DNA of 64,000 bases from an uncultured Pseudomonadota bacterium. GTDB taxonomy: Bacteria; Myxococcota_A; Bradymonadia; Bradymonadales; Bradymonadaceae. Position 1 is the first letter of the stretch; each line of letters opens with the position of its first letter. The notes beneath the pieces were generated by a model. It made no database searches. It was not told where the DNA came from and saw nothing but the letters and a program-made list of their open reading frames with translations. Where the stretch lies: positions 62,001 through 126,000 of the forward strand of contig CAJXPB010000003.1 in assembly GCA_913057905.1 (NCBI GenBank), read 5' to 3'. The position numbers and the translations under genes are program-made. Below are positions 22,066 through 31,608 of the stretch, piece after piece.

Positions 22066-22692
22066 CTCGTCCCTTCGCTCGTTCGAGGAGAGAGCCAACT
22101 CACTCAAAGAGACAGGACGAGCGCCAGCAGGTTCCGCGCCGAAGGTCTACTTCACGACCATCCGCGCCGTGCCCGTCCGCCCGAAAGTCTCGGGATGATA
22201 CATCTCCTCGGCCTTCGCCGGCGGCACCACAAATTCGCCGGGCGTGGTGGCTCGAGCGACGTACTCGTAGGTGTAGACGCCGCCGCTCAGGCGCGTGGCA
22301 AATGCCTCGACGCGTTCGGTGCGGAGGTTTTGGTGTTCGTACCAGCGCGGGTCCCACCAAGGCCGGATGCCTAAAGATGCACCGCGGCCAGCGCGACCGC
22401 TGCGGCCGGTGCCCGGCAGACTCGCCGTCGTGTCCAGCGCCGGATTCACGGCCTCGAGGCCGGCGGGGAGCGGGTCGACCAGGGCAACGTGGCTACGCCG
22501 CGCCGGCGCCGCCATCTCGAGCGTGACTCGAACCCTAGAGCCTGCTTTGACGACCCAGGTGCCATCGTCACGGCGAGTCACATCATCAGGGTCGTCGACG
22601 GCCTCGTAGCTGCGCTCGACGGCGAATCCGACCGACATCGGGTCGAGCTTCAGCGACTCGGGGGCGTAACTGAGACCGATGCGGTAGTAGAG
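16149..22692. repeat. 6.5-kb tandem duplication, copy 2
   Basis: Second copy of the block at 4004-10547. Its left edge falls in the last alpha2 codons, 19 bp from the beta1 start codon, so the junction created the unusual alpha2 tail. Its right edge lies inside the conserved C-terminal coding part of beta2, as expected if homologous recombination or gene conversion between beta genes set the boundary. Confidence 0.9.
17281..17287 (-). promoter_or_regulatory. Candidate -1 ribosomal frameshift heptamer in alpha2
   Basis: Same GGA AAA AAC TGC context as in alpha1, inside the identical duplicated block. The two sites are not independent evidence, because the block was copied as a unit. Confidence 0.5.
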
Positions 22693-25600
22693 CCGACCCT
22701 GCCCCTGCTTCTGAATGGTCAGCGGCGCGCTTGAGGTGTCGCCCTCGCTGGTCTTCTCGATAACCGACTTCATGGGCACGTCGACGCGATTTCGCTCCGT
22801 CGTGCGGCCGCTGTAGCTGTGGGCGCCCATGTATCCGTCGCCCAGCCACATGCGCGCCACGAAGTTGGGCGTTTGCGATTCGTACGCATCGAAGTATTCG
22901 CGCAGAGCCATGAGCACGAAAACGTTTTCCTGGGTGTTTGCCCAGCGGCCCTTCACGCGGTCGTTTTGTAGTCCGCGGACGAGCTTCTGGACGAGGTCGG
23001 AGTCGGGCCTGTGGGCCATCCAGCTCTCCAGAAGCACCGCGTCGGCCCGGCGGCTCGAGTGCATGACGAGGTAGCCGTCGTCGTTGCCGAAGTTGGTGGC
23101 GAAGTGCGCGGACGAGGCGGTCTCGGTGATGCGATTGGTGAGCTGGCGCAAGGTCTCGTCGACGGCCTCCGCTGCCGCTTCGTAGTCCGAAAGTGCCGAC
23201 AACAACCATCCGACGCCCTCGAAGGAGATCGACTCACCCGGCGTCGTCTTCTGAAGCAGGTCATAGGCCTCGGGAGAGTCGCCCTGACCCATTTTTTCGA
23301 GCACATACAGCGCATAGGCGTGGATGGTGTGGCGAGCCTTCGGACTCCACTGATTCGGCATCCGGGCGTGGTGGACGGACTGTACGTATCTCAGGGCGCG
23401 ATCGAGTACGCTCTCGGGCACCTCGTACCCGGCTTTATCGGCCCGATAGAGCGCCAGAGTCGCGTGGGTGCTCGAAAAGGGCCACTCGCGGTGGCCGCGT
23501 TTCCAAAATCCAAAGCCCCCTGAGCCCATTTGCCGGCTTTGCAGTTCCTTGATGTCTGTCTGCATCGCCTCCTGAAGCTCTGCTTCTTCGGGGATCTCCG
23601 CGGATTCGAAGACGTCGAGCACATCGCGCAGCGCCGTGACGCCGAGCATTCTGGAGGAGATTTGCTCGGTACAGCCGTAGGGATAGTCGACCAGGTAGAT
23701 GAACGCGTCGGTCAACTGCTGCAGGGCCGTCGACGAGGTCGTGACGTTCAGGTCGCCAAACTCGGGGATCACACCCTGGGGTTTGCGGATCGGCTGCACG
23801 ACTCGTGCATTTGAGTCCTCGACGCTTCCGTAGGTGGCGAAGGCCTCGGTCGTGGCGGGCGTCCAGACGGGGAAGGACTCCTCGACGGCGTCGGCCCAGT
23901 CGCCCGAGGCGACGGCGAATTGCAGACCCGCTTTCCCGGCGGATTTGGTGTTGGAGGGAAATCGGACTTCGACCCGGTCTCCTGCGGGCACATCGACGGA
24001 GACTCCGTTTGGATCATCCAGATTCAGGTTAGCCGCTCGGGCCGCAAGGTTCACCGTCCGGTCCTCGCCGGTTTGGTTGTGAACGACGACCGGAAGATCG
24101 GCCTGATCGCCGTAATTCAAAAACCGCGGCAACGAGGGGCGCACCGACACGGGAAGCCGAGTCGTGACCGTCTCTTCGGCGGTGCCGAAGTACTCCTCAT
24201 CGTCGACGGCCACCGCCATCAGGCGCCAGCGGGTCAGGTTGTCGGGGAGTTCAAAGGAGGTGCTCGCGCGGCCCTGCCCATCGGTCGAGATGCGAGGCCC
24301 AAAGTAGGCGATCGGACGGATGTCCTCGCGGAGGTCGATGGCCGGGCCCTGATCGCTGGGTGCAGCACGTCCCTGAATGTTGGGTGCGGCTAGGTCCATC
24401 TGAGCATGCGGCGAGATCTCCATCCTCTGCTTGGTGAGTCCCTCGTACTCCGCACTTCCGGCCCCGCGCTTCTCTCTATTCTCTTCCTCACGCCGCAATT
24501 CCGGCGCCGCGATCTGAACCAGGCTTCTCAGATGCGCCTGGCGGACGTTGAAGTTTCGTTCGGGATAGAACGACGGGATCGGGTCACTGAAGTCGTAGCC
24601 CGCTGTGGCGAGGATCGCCTCGTCGACGACGGCCAGGGCGATCTCAGCGTCGGCGGCTGGCGAGCCATCGGCCCGGTCGACCTGCAACGAGACATCCAAA
24701 CCTTCGGATGGCTGGAAGCCCGACCGGCCCGTATCCATCGACACATCGAGTCGGCGCGATGCAGTGGAGACGTCAAGTTTCAGACTCCCCGTCGCCTGAG
24801 CCGGTTTCGGAGGTCCATTCTCCACCGTAGCCTGGCCGATAACCTGCACCTCGATGTTCACGTTGGGGATATCCACTTCGCCGATGTTCAGGTCGAGTCG
24901 GGTGCTCGAGCCGTCGGTCTGGAACCGACGCCGTTCGACGATGTCGTGGCGTTTGACCAGCAGAATCCCCTCGGCGTTCTCAAACGGAGACTGGACCAGC
25001 ACCTCGGCGGTGTCGCCCGGCTTGTAGGTCGACTTGTCGGGGATGAGTTCGACGTCTTGCATCTCGACGTTTTCGGTCTGTGGCCGGCTGCCGCCGGAGA
25101 CCCAGATGTGACGCTGGGTCTCGCTGACCTGACCGTCTTCGTCGCGGATGAGTCCCGTCAGCCGATACCGACCGCCCTTGGGCGTCTCGAAGCTGCAGCT
25201 CACCGGGGACTCGCCCTGTGAGGCACGTTCACACGTCTGGGAGTCAGCCGCGACCTGTTTATATTCGCCAGAGACCCGGCGCCAATCGAGGCGTTCGATC
25301 CGGATCTTGAGCCGGCGCCCCTCCAGGGGCTCGCCGTCGATCGATACGCCGATGGCTTCCACCTCGATGGGTTCGCCGCGCTCAACGAAGTGGCGGTCGG
25401 TCTTGAGGCCGACGTACGCCCTGGCCGGATGGACCAAAATGGTGTCCGAGCCGGTGATCGTCTGGCGAGAGACGTCGCTGACGGTCGCCTCGGCGTCCAG
25501 TGATGTGGCAAATCCCGGATCGACGGATTCAGGGGTGATGCCGAGCCGATGTTTGCCGGCTGCGTCGACCTGGGCCTTCAGCGTCTTCGTTCTGCCTTCA

Positions 25601-28239
25601 CTCGAATCAAACCCCCACCAGATCGGGTTCCAACGGCCGAAGGTATAGTCGTCCCAGCCCGGCGGCGAGTACTGGGCTTCGCTGCTGGAGACCCGCCACT
25701 CAAGATCGGCACCGGAGAGCGGCCCGCCGCTGTAGTAGCTGGCCGACACTTCGGACTCGATGACGTCGCCCACCACATGCGGTCCCGGCGATGTCTCGAC
25801 TCCGACTTCGAACTCCGGCGTACGAAACTCCTGAACCTGGAAGGTCTGCTGCGTGCCCACATCGGCGTCCTTGAGGGTGAACGAGACCCGGGCATCGCCC
25901 AAGTTGATGTCGTCCGGTAGCTCGGCCTCCATGTGGAAACCGCCGAGCTCGGACAGTTCCGTCGTGCCGGAGACGATCTCGTTTCTTCGCGGCCCCCATA
26001 ATTTCCAATCAACCTCGGTGCCCGCGCCGATCTGCTCCAGGGCGCCCTCTTGTTCGAGATCTGCCCTCCGGACCCAGCCCTTCACCCGAACGGTCTCGCC
26101 GGGGCGGTAGAGTCCTCGGTCCGAATACGTGTGCCACCGGTACGCCGTCATACCGTCGGAACCAACGCTTCGGTAGCCGTGCGATGAAAAGGGAACCAAC
26201 ACGGAGTCATCTCCGCTCGAGGCCACCCACGCGAACGCCTCCGCGCCCGAGGCGTCGACTGAACTGTTCGACATCGACGCCAGCCCATCGCCGCCGGTCG
26301 AAGCGTTTGGTGTCATATTTCCGCCCACGGTTCGGACGTCAGCCCCTTTCACCGACGACCCGTCAGCCAACCTCGAAACCCATGCGTAGGTGTCATTTCT
26401 GCCGGCGAAGACATCGAGGGCCATGTCGGTGACCTGCACCCAGGAGGCCCCGACGTATCGGTCCAGGTGCTCGTTTGTCGGCGCCTCGGGCAGCGGTTTG
26501 CCCGGCTCGATCCACAGGACCAGATGGCCGTGCTCACCGTCCAACCAGTCCGATAGTGCAACTCGGCTCCGCACCAGCCCACCCTTGGGGTGATCCACCT
26601 CGACCGTGTGCGTCGACAGTTTGGCACCCGGTATGTCGGACATGTCGAAATCCTCGCGATCCCATCGGTAGCGCGGCACTTCGCGAAACTCCGGCCAGTC
26701 CTCGGGCTCGACGCGGAAGGCGGTCACCTCGATGGTCTCGAGGCTAGTCGACCAGAGGTCGATGGCGGGCTCGGCGGCCGGATCTGGTACGATGAGACGG
26801 TCGGGCATGGCGAGCCCAGGTTCGCTGTAGCCGACGTCAAAGTCTGCGGTGATCGCCGATCCCAGAGTCTGTCCAAAGCGATCCTGCAGCTTCCCGTCGA
26901 CGGTGACCGTGTAAGTCGTATCCGCTTCGGGCCGACCCTGAATGACGATCTGCTCACCAGACGCTCGAACCTCCCGCCCCTTTAACTGCGGCGAGACGTT
27001 GACCATCGACGCATCGAAGGCATCGACATCGATCCGATTGTTGAACTCGAGCCGCCAAGCCGATTGCGGCGTGCAGGATCGATACCCGCAGTCGGCCTGC
27101 TCGAAAACAAACTCCTGGTACGTCTGGAAGCTCCTGTAGCTGTCTTCCGCTTTCTTGAGCGGGCCCTCGGCCGAGGGCGCACCTTCTTGAACGGCGAATT
27201 TGAACTTGGTGGCGACCCTCAGGGGCGACTTCGTCTTGAAGGCGATCCACTGGTCCTTTGGAGCGCGTTCGGCGAGCCGAGATACCCGTTCGTCGTCCTG
27301 AATCTCGGCGTCGGTCGCCAGGCGCAGGTCGTAGATATTGCCGCCGCCCCATATCTTGACGTACTCGAGGACCTTTTCGCGGTCGACGCGCTGATTGAAC
27401 TGCAGGAAGAAGATCGGCCGGCGCGGCTGACTGGAGCCGGTCGGATGCCAGCGCTCGACCTCGAGAGGTGGCGTCTTGAAGCTCCACTCAACGGACTTCT
27501 GGAAGCCGGAGCCATCGGCGGCCTTGGTGCCACTGCGAAGCGCCGCGGTGTACTCGGTCGCCATCGGCAGCCGGTCGCCCTCCGGTTTGAAGACCAGGGT
27601 CTCGGTGCCGATCCAGCGCCACGTGCCTTCGACCTTTGGTTTGATGCCGACGGGATTCCAGTCATCGATCTGGGCACGCGTGCCCACGGAGACCATCGGC
27701 TTCGAGAAGGTGACGCTCACTCGAGGGACCATGGGCACATCACCGACCGGGACCTTCCGGACGATGCTGGGCGGTTGATCGGCCGATGGCTCGTCGGGCC
27801 TCTCCTCGGATTCTTCGGGCGGGAAGACCGTCGAGATCGTCTCGCCGGCTCGCGGCGCCGGTTTGGAACGGCCGCGGAAGGCAAAGGAGGTCTCCTCACT
27901 GCTGGTGTCGGCCAGTGGGGGAAGGCGATCCAGAAGGGCCTGGGTCTCTTCGGCCGACAGCGGCGTGCCATCGACCGTGCGCGCTCCGTCGGCCTCGGGC
28001 GCCTTTGATTCGAGCGACGAGAGGTTGAACTGAAGCCCGGAGGTCGATTCGCCGTCCTCGGCGGATGCCCCCTGAGACCGAAAGCCCGAGGAGGTCGCAG
28101 AGCCCTGTCCATCGGGCTTGTCGACGCCGCCGTCGCCGCTGCAACCGCCGGTCCACACGAGGAGTCCGACCAGCGAGATAGCACACACCACCGCCGCACG
28201 TCTGATCGTCGAGCCAGCTTCACCATTCAACCACATCAT
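22147..28239 (-). CDS. Alpha-2-macroglobulin-like lipoprotein beta2
   Basis: A 2030-aa intact paralogue and the first macroglobulin gene of the array. The lipoprotein signal ends VWTGGC (Cys33), with a GGAG ribosome-binding site before ATGATG. It has the same module order as beta1: FSKPMVSVGTR, TYSDRGLYRPGETV, a bait region (about 24290-24530), FELPDNLTRWRLMA, the thioester CTEQ (23662-23673) and an ARMVVK C-terminus. It is close to beta1 over most of its length, but the bait segment is largely different, while the last 181 residues are identical to beta1. The residue after the lipid Cys is Ser, which would favour outer-membrane sorting under the E. coli rule. Protease trapping is family knowledge; the target proteases are unknown. 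Confidence 0.92.
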   Translation of the reverse strand: MMWLNGEAGSTIRRAAVVCAISLVGLLVWTGGCSGDGGVDKPDGQGSATSSGFRSQGASAEDGESTSGLQFNLSSLESKAPEADGARTVDGTPLSAEETQALLDRLPPLADTSSEETSFAFRGRSKPAPRAGETISTVFPPEESEERPDEPSADQPPSIVRKVPVGDVPMVPRVSVTFSKPMVSVGTRAQIDDWNPVGIKPKVEGTWRWIGTETLVFKPEGDRLPMATEYTAALRSGTKAADGSGFQKSVEWSFKTPPLEVERWHPTGSSQPRRPIFFLQFNQRVDREKVLEYVKIWGGGNIYDLRLATDAEIQDDERVSRLAERAPKDQWIAFKTKSPLRVATKFKFAVQEGAPSAEGPLKKAEDSYRSFQTYQEFVFEQADCGYRSCTPQSAWRLEFNNRIDVDAFDASMVNVSPQLKGREVRASGEQIVIQGRPEADTTYTVTVDGKLQDRFGQTLGSAITADFDVGYSEPGLAMPDRLIVPDPAAEPAIDLWSTSLETIEVTAFRVEPEDWPEFREVPRYRWDREDFDMSDIPGAKLSTHTVEVDHPKGGLVRSRVALSDWLDGEHGHLVLWIEPGKPLPEAPTNEHLDRYVGASWVQVTDMALDVFAGRNDTYAWVSRLADGSSVKGADVRTVGGNMTPNASTGGDGLASMSNSSVDASGAEAFAWVASSGDDSVLVPFSSHGYRSVGSDGMTAYRWHTYSDRGLYRPGETVRVKGWVRRADLEQEGALEQIGAGTEVDWKLWGPRRNEIVSGTTELSELGGFHMEAELPDDINLGDARVSFTLKDADVGTQQTFQVQEFRTPEFEVGVETSPGPHVVGDVIESEVSASYYSGGPLSGADLEWRVSSSEAQYSPPGWDDYTFGRWNPIWWGFDSSEGRTKTLKAQVDAAGKHRLGITPESVDPGFATSLDAEATVSDVSRQTITGSDTILVHPARAYVGLKTDRHFVERGEPIEVEAIGVSIDGEPLEGRRLKIRIERLDWRRVSGEYKQVAADSQTCERASQGESPVSCSFETPKGGRYRLTGLIRDEDGQVSETQRHIWVSGGSRPQTENVEMQDVELIPDKSTYKPGDTAEVLVQSPFENAEGILLVKRHDIVERRRFQTDGSSTRLDLNIGEVDIPNVNIEVQVIGQATVENGPPKPAQATGSLKLDVSTASRRLDVSMDTGRSGFQPSEGLDVSLQVDRADGSPAADAEIALAVVDEAILATAGYDFSDPIPSFYPERNFNVRQAHLRSLVQIAAPELRREEENREKRGAGSAEYEGLTKQRMEISPHAQMDLAAPNIQGRAAPSDQGPAIDLREDIRPIAYFGPRISTDGQGRASTSFELPDNLTRWRLMAVAVDDEEYFGTAEETVTTRLPVSVRPSLPRFLNYGDQADLPVVVHNQTGEDRTVNLAARAANLNLDDPNGVSVDVPAGDRVEVRFPSNTKSAGKAGLQFAVASGDWADAVEESFPVWTPATTEAFATYGSVEDSNARVVQPIRKPQGVIPEFGDLNVTTSSTALQQLTDAFIYLVDYPYGCTEQISSRMLGVTALRDVLDVFESAEIPEEAELQEAMQTDIKELQSRQMGSGGFGFWKRGHREWPFSSTHATLALYRADKAGYEVPESVLDRALRYVQSVHHARMPNQWSPKARHTIHAYALYVLEKMGQGDSPEAYDLLQKTTPGESISFEGVGWLLSALSDYEAAAEAVDETLRQLTNRITETASSAHFATNFGNDDGYLVMHSSRRADAVLLESWMAHRPDSDLVQKLVRGLQNDRVKGRWANTQENVFVLMALREYFDAYESQTPNFVARMWLGDGYMGAHSYSGRTTERNRVDVPMKSVIEKTSEGDTSSAPLTIQKQGQGRLYYRIGLSYAPESLKLDPMSVGFAVERSYEAVDDPDDVTRRDDGTWVVKAGSRVRVTLEMAAPARRSHVALVDPLPAGLEAVNPALDTTASLPGTGRSGRAGRGASLGIRPWWDPRWYEHQNLRTERVEAFATRLSGGVYTYEYVARATTPGEFVVPPAKAEEMYHPETFGRTGTARMVVK

Positions 28240-28272
28240 AGAATATCTCCGTCAGCGTGCTCGCAGTTGTCT

Positions 28273-28293
28273 CCCCCGACTGATTGCCGGGGG
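28273..28293 (-). other. GC hairpin between the ASPIC gene and beta2
   Basis: Stem CCCCCG/CGGGGG with a 9-nt loop, directly after the stop codon of the upstream ASPIC gene and 34 bp before beta2. No T-run follows, so it may be an RNA stabiliser or partial attenuator rather than a complete terminator. Confidence 0.4.
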
Positions 28294-28294
28294 T

Positions 28295-30214
28295 CTAATC
28301 TATCGGCGTCGGTTCGCCACCTTGTGTCAGCGAGTAGGCGCGACCGCCCTTGAGCGTAAAGATCTCGGTCGTCAGCTCCTGGTTCGGCCATCGGACTGTG
28401 ACCTCCGCCTCGCAGGCCTCGCCGAGCCCGAAGTGCAGCCGCTGGCTGTGCTGGATGCCGTAGTGGCCGTGGCCGCCGCCGACATCCTGAGTCTGGGTGC
28501 CGCGCTCGGTGGTCACCGTCACCCGGGCACCGATGGCGGACCCATTGGTCCCCTGTGAACCAGACAACTGAAGCTGCAGCCAGTTCCCTTGTTGACCCAA
28601 TTGATTCTCGAACATCCGGACGTGGTGGTCGCCATCTGGGTAGCAGTGGTCCCCACTGCCGCACCGGTTGTCGGAGTGGCCGACGACCACATCGACATCG
28701 CCGTCGTGGTCGAAGTCGGCCAGGCCGATGCCGTGACTACTCGTATGGTCGATACCGGGGCCTTTGGGGACTTTTGTGTAGGTGCCATCGGGAGTCTGTC
28801 GCCACAGATGCCCTCGGGTTCCCGGATAGTCGGTCGAGCCGATGTAGATGTCGGGCCGAGCATCGTTGTCGGCGTCGAACACTCCCGCGGTGATGTCGCC
28901 TTCGTTCCAGGCCTGAAGCTGGTGTTCGCGAGTCAGACCCGTCGCCTGTCGTCCCGGTCGCTCGAAGACGATCGAGTCGCCGTCGGAGTTGTAGAGAATC
29001 TCACTGGGATCGCTCGAAGAGCCGACGTCCCAGTGGACGATCTCGGTCGTGAGCAGGTCCATACTGCCGTCGGCATCGATGTCCGCGCAGACGGTCGTAC
29101 CGCTGTTACCGCCCAGCCGGAAGGGCTCGCGGTCGAACATGTGGTTCCAACGAAACGCGTCGTCCTCGCTTTGGCACCGAATCTGCTCCGGCGGCGGCAC
29201 GTCGCCGCACTCGGCGGCCCCGGGATTTAGCTCGCAGTAGCAACGCGCCGAGGCATTGTCGTGCCAGTCCATCCGGTCGTCGTAGGCGTAGCCGCTGTCG
29301 ACGGAGATGTTCGAAAAGGTGACGCTTCCCTCGCCTGCCGAGTCGGCTCGCCAGAGGTGGTTCGGCGCGCGACCGTAGGAGGCCGACAGGAGTTCGGGCG
29401 AACCGTCGTCGTTGAGGTCACAGGCCGCGCCGCTCCATGCCTGGGTATGAGCCTCGGCCTGGTTGAGCTCCTGAAGGTTCTGCCACGGATCGGTCGCCAA
29501 TCCCACCTGCGAGGTCACTTCGGTGAAGGTCCCGTCACCCTCGCCGCGGTAGAGTCGATCCTGCAGCGGCGCGTCGCTAGCGTACTGGGCCACCCACAGG
29601 TCGACGTTTCCGTCACGGTTGTAGTCGACGAAGCTCGCTCCGGCCGGCATGTCCACCGAACCGGACCGGCGAAGGTCGTTGTCGGCAGGTGCCAGGCTGA
29701 AGGTCCCGTCGCCGTCGTTGAGCATGATCTCGGCGGTGTCTCCGCCTCCGCCCTGCGGTCGATTGAAGCCCGTGTACGCGTCGATACGACCGTCATTGTT
29801 GACGTCGGCCCAGGCGACGACCTCGGCTTTGCGGGACCCGTCGGCACCGTCTCGGCGCTGCAGAATCCCCGAAGATTGCGTCACATCCTCGAAGGATTCG
29901 CCCTGGTTATTTTTGAGCAACCAGAACGTGCGGCCGCCCTCGTAGTCGTTGCGGCTCGCCGCGGCGTGACGCACGGCCAAGTCGGCCCAGTTGTCGCCGT
30001 TGAAATCAACGGCGGTGATCCGCACGCCATCGGCACCCAGATCGGGCAGGCCCCACTCGTCGCTGGTGTCTTCGAAGAGAGTCTGACCCTCGGACCAGGC
30101 GGTCGGGTCGTTGCATTGGGCCGGATGTTCCGGCCCGTCGGATTCGGAGCCGCAGGCTGCGACGCCGAAGAGGAATAGAAAGGAGAGCAGGCACGCGCAG
30201 GAAGTCGACTTCAT
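28295..30214 (-). CDS. FG-GAP/VCBS repeat lipoprotein with C-terminal ASPIC (UnbV) domain
   Basis: About 639 aa. ATG 30214 gives MKSTSCACLL..GVAAC, a lipoprotein signal with Cys21, preceded by GAGGACG; an upstream in-frame ATG at 30307 lacks a signal peptide. The body is a series of FG-GAP/VCBS repeats with calcium-binding-like loops (DFNGDNWAD, DVNNDGRID, DYNRDGNVD, DLNDDGSPE, DIDADGSMD, DADNDARPD, DFDHDGDVD), predicted to form a beta-propeller. The C-terminal 90 residues (NWLQLQL..GSAIGARV..RWPNQE) match the ASPIC/UnbV domain. A surface adhesion or binding role is likely; the ligand is unknown. Only 55 bp separate it from beta2 on the same strand, so it may head the macroglobulin operon. 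Confidence 0.88.
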   Translation of the reverse strand: MKSTSCACLLSFLFLFGVAACGSESDGPEHPAQCNDPTAWSEGQTLFEDTSDEWGLPDLGADGVRITAVDFNGDNWADLAVRHAAASRNDYEGGRTFWLLKNNQGESFEDVTQSSGILQRRDGADGSRKAEVVAWADVNNDGRIDAYTGFNRPQGGGGDTAEIMLNDGDGTFSLAPADNDLRRSGSVDMPAGASFVDYNRDGNVDLWVAQYASDAPLQDRLYRGEGDGTFTEVTSQVGLATDPWQNLQELNQAEAHTQAWSGAACDLNDDGSPELLSASYGRAPNHLWRADSAGEGSVTFSNISVDSGYAYDDRMDWHDNASARCYCELNPGAAECGDVPPPEQIRCQSEDDAFRWNHMFDREPFRLGGNSGTTVCADIDADGSMDLLTTEIVHWDVGSSSDPSEILYNSDGDSIVFERPGRQATGLTREHQLQAWNEGDITAGVFDADNDARPDIYIGSTDYPGTRGHLWRQTPDGTYTKVPKGPGIDHTSSHGIGLADFDHDGDVDVVVGHSDNRCGSGDHCYPDGDHHVRMFENQLGQQGNWLQLQLSGSQGTNGSAIGARVTVTTERGTQTQDVGGGHGHYGIQHSQRLHFGLGEACEAEVTVRWPNQELTTEIFTLKGGRAYSLTQGGEPTPID

Positions 30215-30328
30215 CGTCCTCGGGGGCTGGGACCGGTCTGACCATTCGGTTTGAATCGGCCCCATTGTGCCGCAACCGGCGCCGAAATCAAAGTCGGCGC
30301 CGGTCACGATTGTCCCACAAACCCAGCT

Positions 30329-31486
30329 CTACAGAAGCATGTCTTCGAGCTGGTCGGTTTTGTCGGTCTCTTCCCAGGCGTAGCCATCCCAGCCGAAGTG
30401 ACCGTACGCGGCGGTCTCCTTGTAGTTCGGATCGGTCAGCAGACCCAGCTCGCGGATGATGTCCGCCGGCTTGAGGGCAAAGACCTCGGGAATCGCCTGC
30501 TCGATCTCCGCCTCGGCAACCGCGCCGGTGCCGTAGGTGTTGACCATCACACTGACCGGCTCGGGCACGCCGATGGCGTAGGCGAGCTGGACGTCGCAGC
30601 GGTCGGCCAGGCCGGCGGCCACGAGGTTCTTGGCGATGTAACGGCACTGATAGGCCGCCGAGCGGTCGACCTTGCTGGGGTCTTTCCCGCTGAAGGCGCC
30701 GCCGCCGTGCTTGCCCATGCCGCCGTAGGTATCGACGATGATCTTGCGTCCCGTCAGTCCGCCGTCGGCCTTCGGTCCACCCTCGACGAATCGACCGGTC
30801 GGATTGATGTGGAACTTCGTTCCGTCGTGGAGCAGGTGCTCGGGGATGACTTCCTTGATGGTCGTATCCATCACCGCCGTCTTGACCTGATCGAGCGTGG
30901 AACTCTCACGATGTTGGGTCGACAGGACCACGGCGTCGATCGCTACGGGTTTGTCGTCTTCATAGCGCACCGTCACCTGGCTCTTGCTGTCGGGGCCCAG
31001 AAAATCGATGCCGTTGTCGGCCCGTCGCACGTCCGCCAAACGTCGCACCAGCTTGTGCGACATCATGATCGGCATCGGCATCAGCTCGTCGGTCTCGTTG
31101 GACGCGTACCCGAACATCAGACCCTGGTCGCCGGCGCCCTGTTCTTTGTCATCGCTGGCGTCGACGCCCTGGGCGATGTCCTGAGCTTGCTCGTCGATCG
31201 CCGTCATGACCGAACAGGCGCGATGGTCGAAGCCAAAATCGGGATCGGTGTAACCGATATCTCCAATCGTCTGGCGGGCGATCTCTGACATGTCGACGTA
31301 GGCCTCGGTGGTGATCTCACCGAAGACGAGTGCCATCCCGGTATTGACGATGCTCTCGCAGGCGACCCGGGCGTTCGGGTCTTTCTCGAGGATCGCATCG
31401 AGGACGCCGTCGGATATCTGATCGGCGACCTTGTCGGGGTGACCTTCAGAGACGGATTCAGACGTAAAGATAAAGTCTCGCGACAT
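30329..31486 (-). CDS. metK: S-adenosylmethionine synthetase
   Basis: Makes SAM from methionine and ATP. 385 aa, normal length. Recognisable signatures are SEGHPDK near the N-terminus (ATP and metal binding), [12 protein letters not shown] in the middle and [15 protein letters not shown] (about 265-285), all core MetK motifs. It follows miaB, a SAM-consuming enzyme, after a 122-bp gap that contains a CCGGCC-GTA-GGCCGG hairpin (31509-31523). I could not recognise a SAM riboswitch in that short leader. Probably the last gene of the ebfC-to-metK run. Confidence 0.97.
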   Translation of the reverse strand: MSRDFIFTSESVSEGHPDKVADQISDGVLDAILEKDPNARVACESIVNTGMALVFGEITTEAYVDMSEIARQTIGDIGYTDPDFGFDHRACSVMTAIDEQAQDIAQGVDASDDKEQGAGDQGLMFGYASNETDELMPMPIMMSHKLVRRLADVRRADNGIDFLGPDSKSQVTVRYEDDKPVAIDAVVLSTQHRESSTLDQVKTAVMDTTIKEVIPEHLLHDGTKFHINPTGRFVEGGPKADGGLTGRKIIVDTYGGMGKHGGGAFSGKDPSKVDRSAAYQCRYIAKNLVAAGLADRCDVQLAYAIGVPEPVSVMVNTYGTGAVAEAEIEQAIPEVFALKPADIIRELGLLTDPNYKETAAYGHFGWDGYAWEETDKTDQLEDMLL

Positions 31487-31608
31487 GAACCAATCCTGTG
31501 TCGAGGGACCGGCCGTAGGCCGGAATAGTTACAGACAAAGGTGAGGGGCCTTCAATTGTTCGCCCCTCCCCATTACTTCGATTGAGTAAGGATCGTCAAA
31601 CCGCTCGA

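Noticed and set aside
31487-31608. SAM riboswitch upstream of metK
   Set aside because: Only a simple GC hairpin is present in a short spacer; no recognisable SAM aptamer features.
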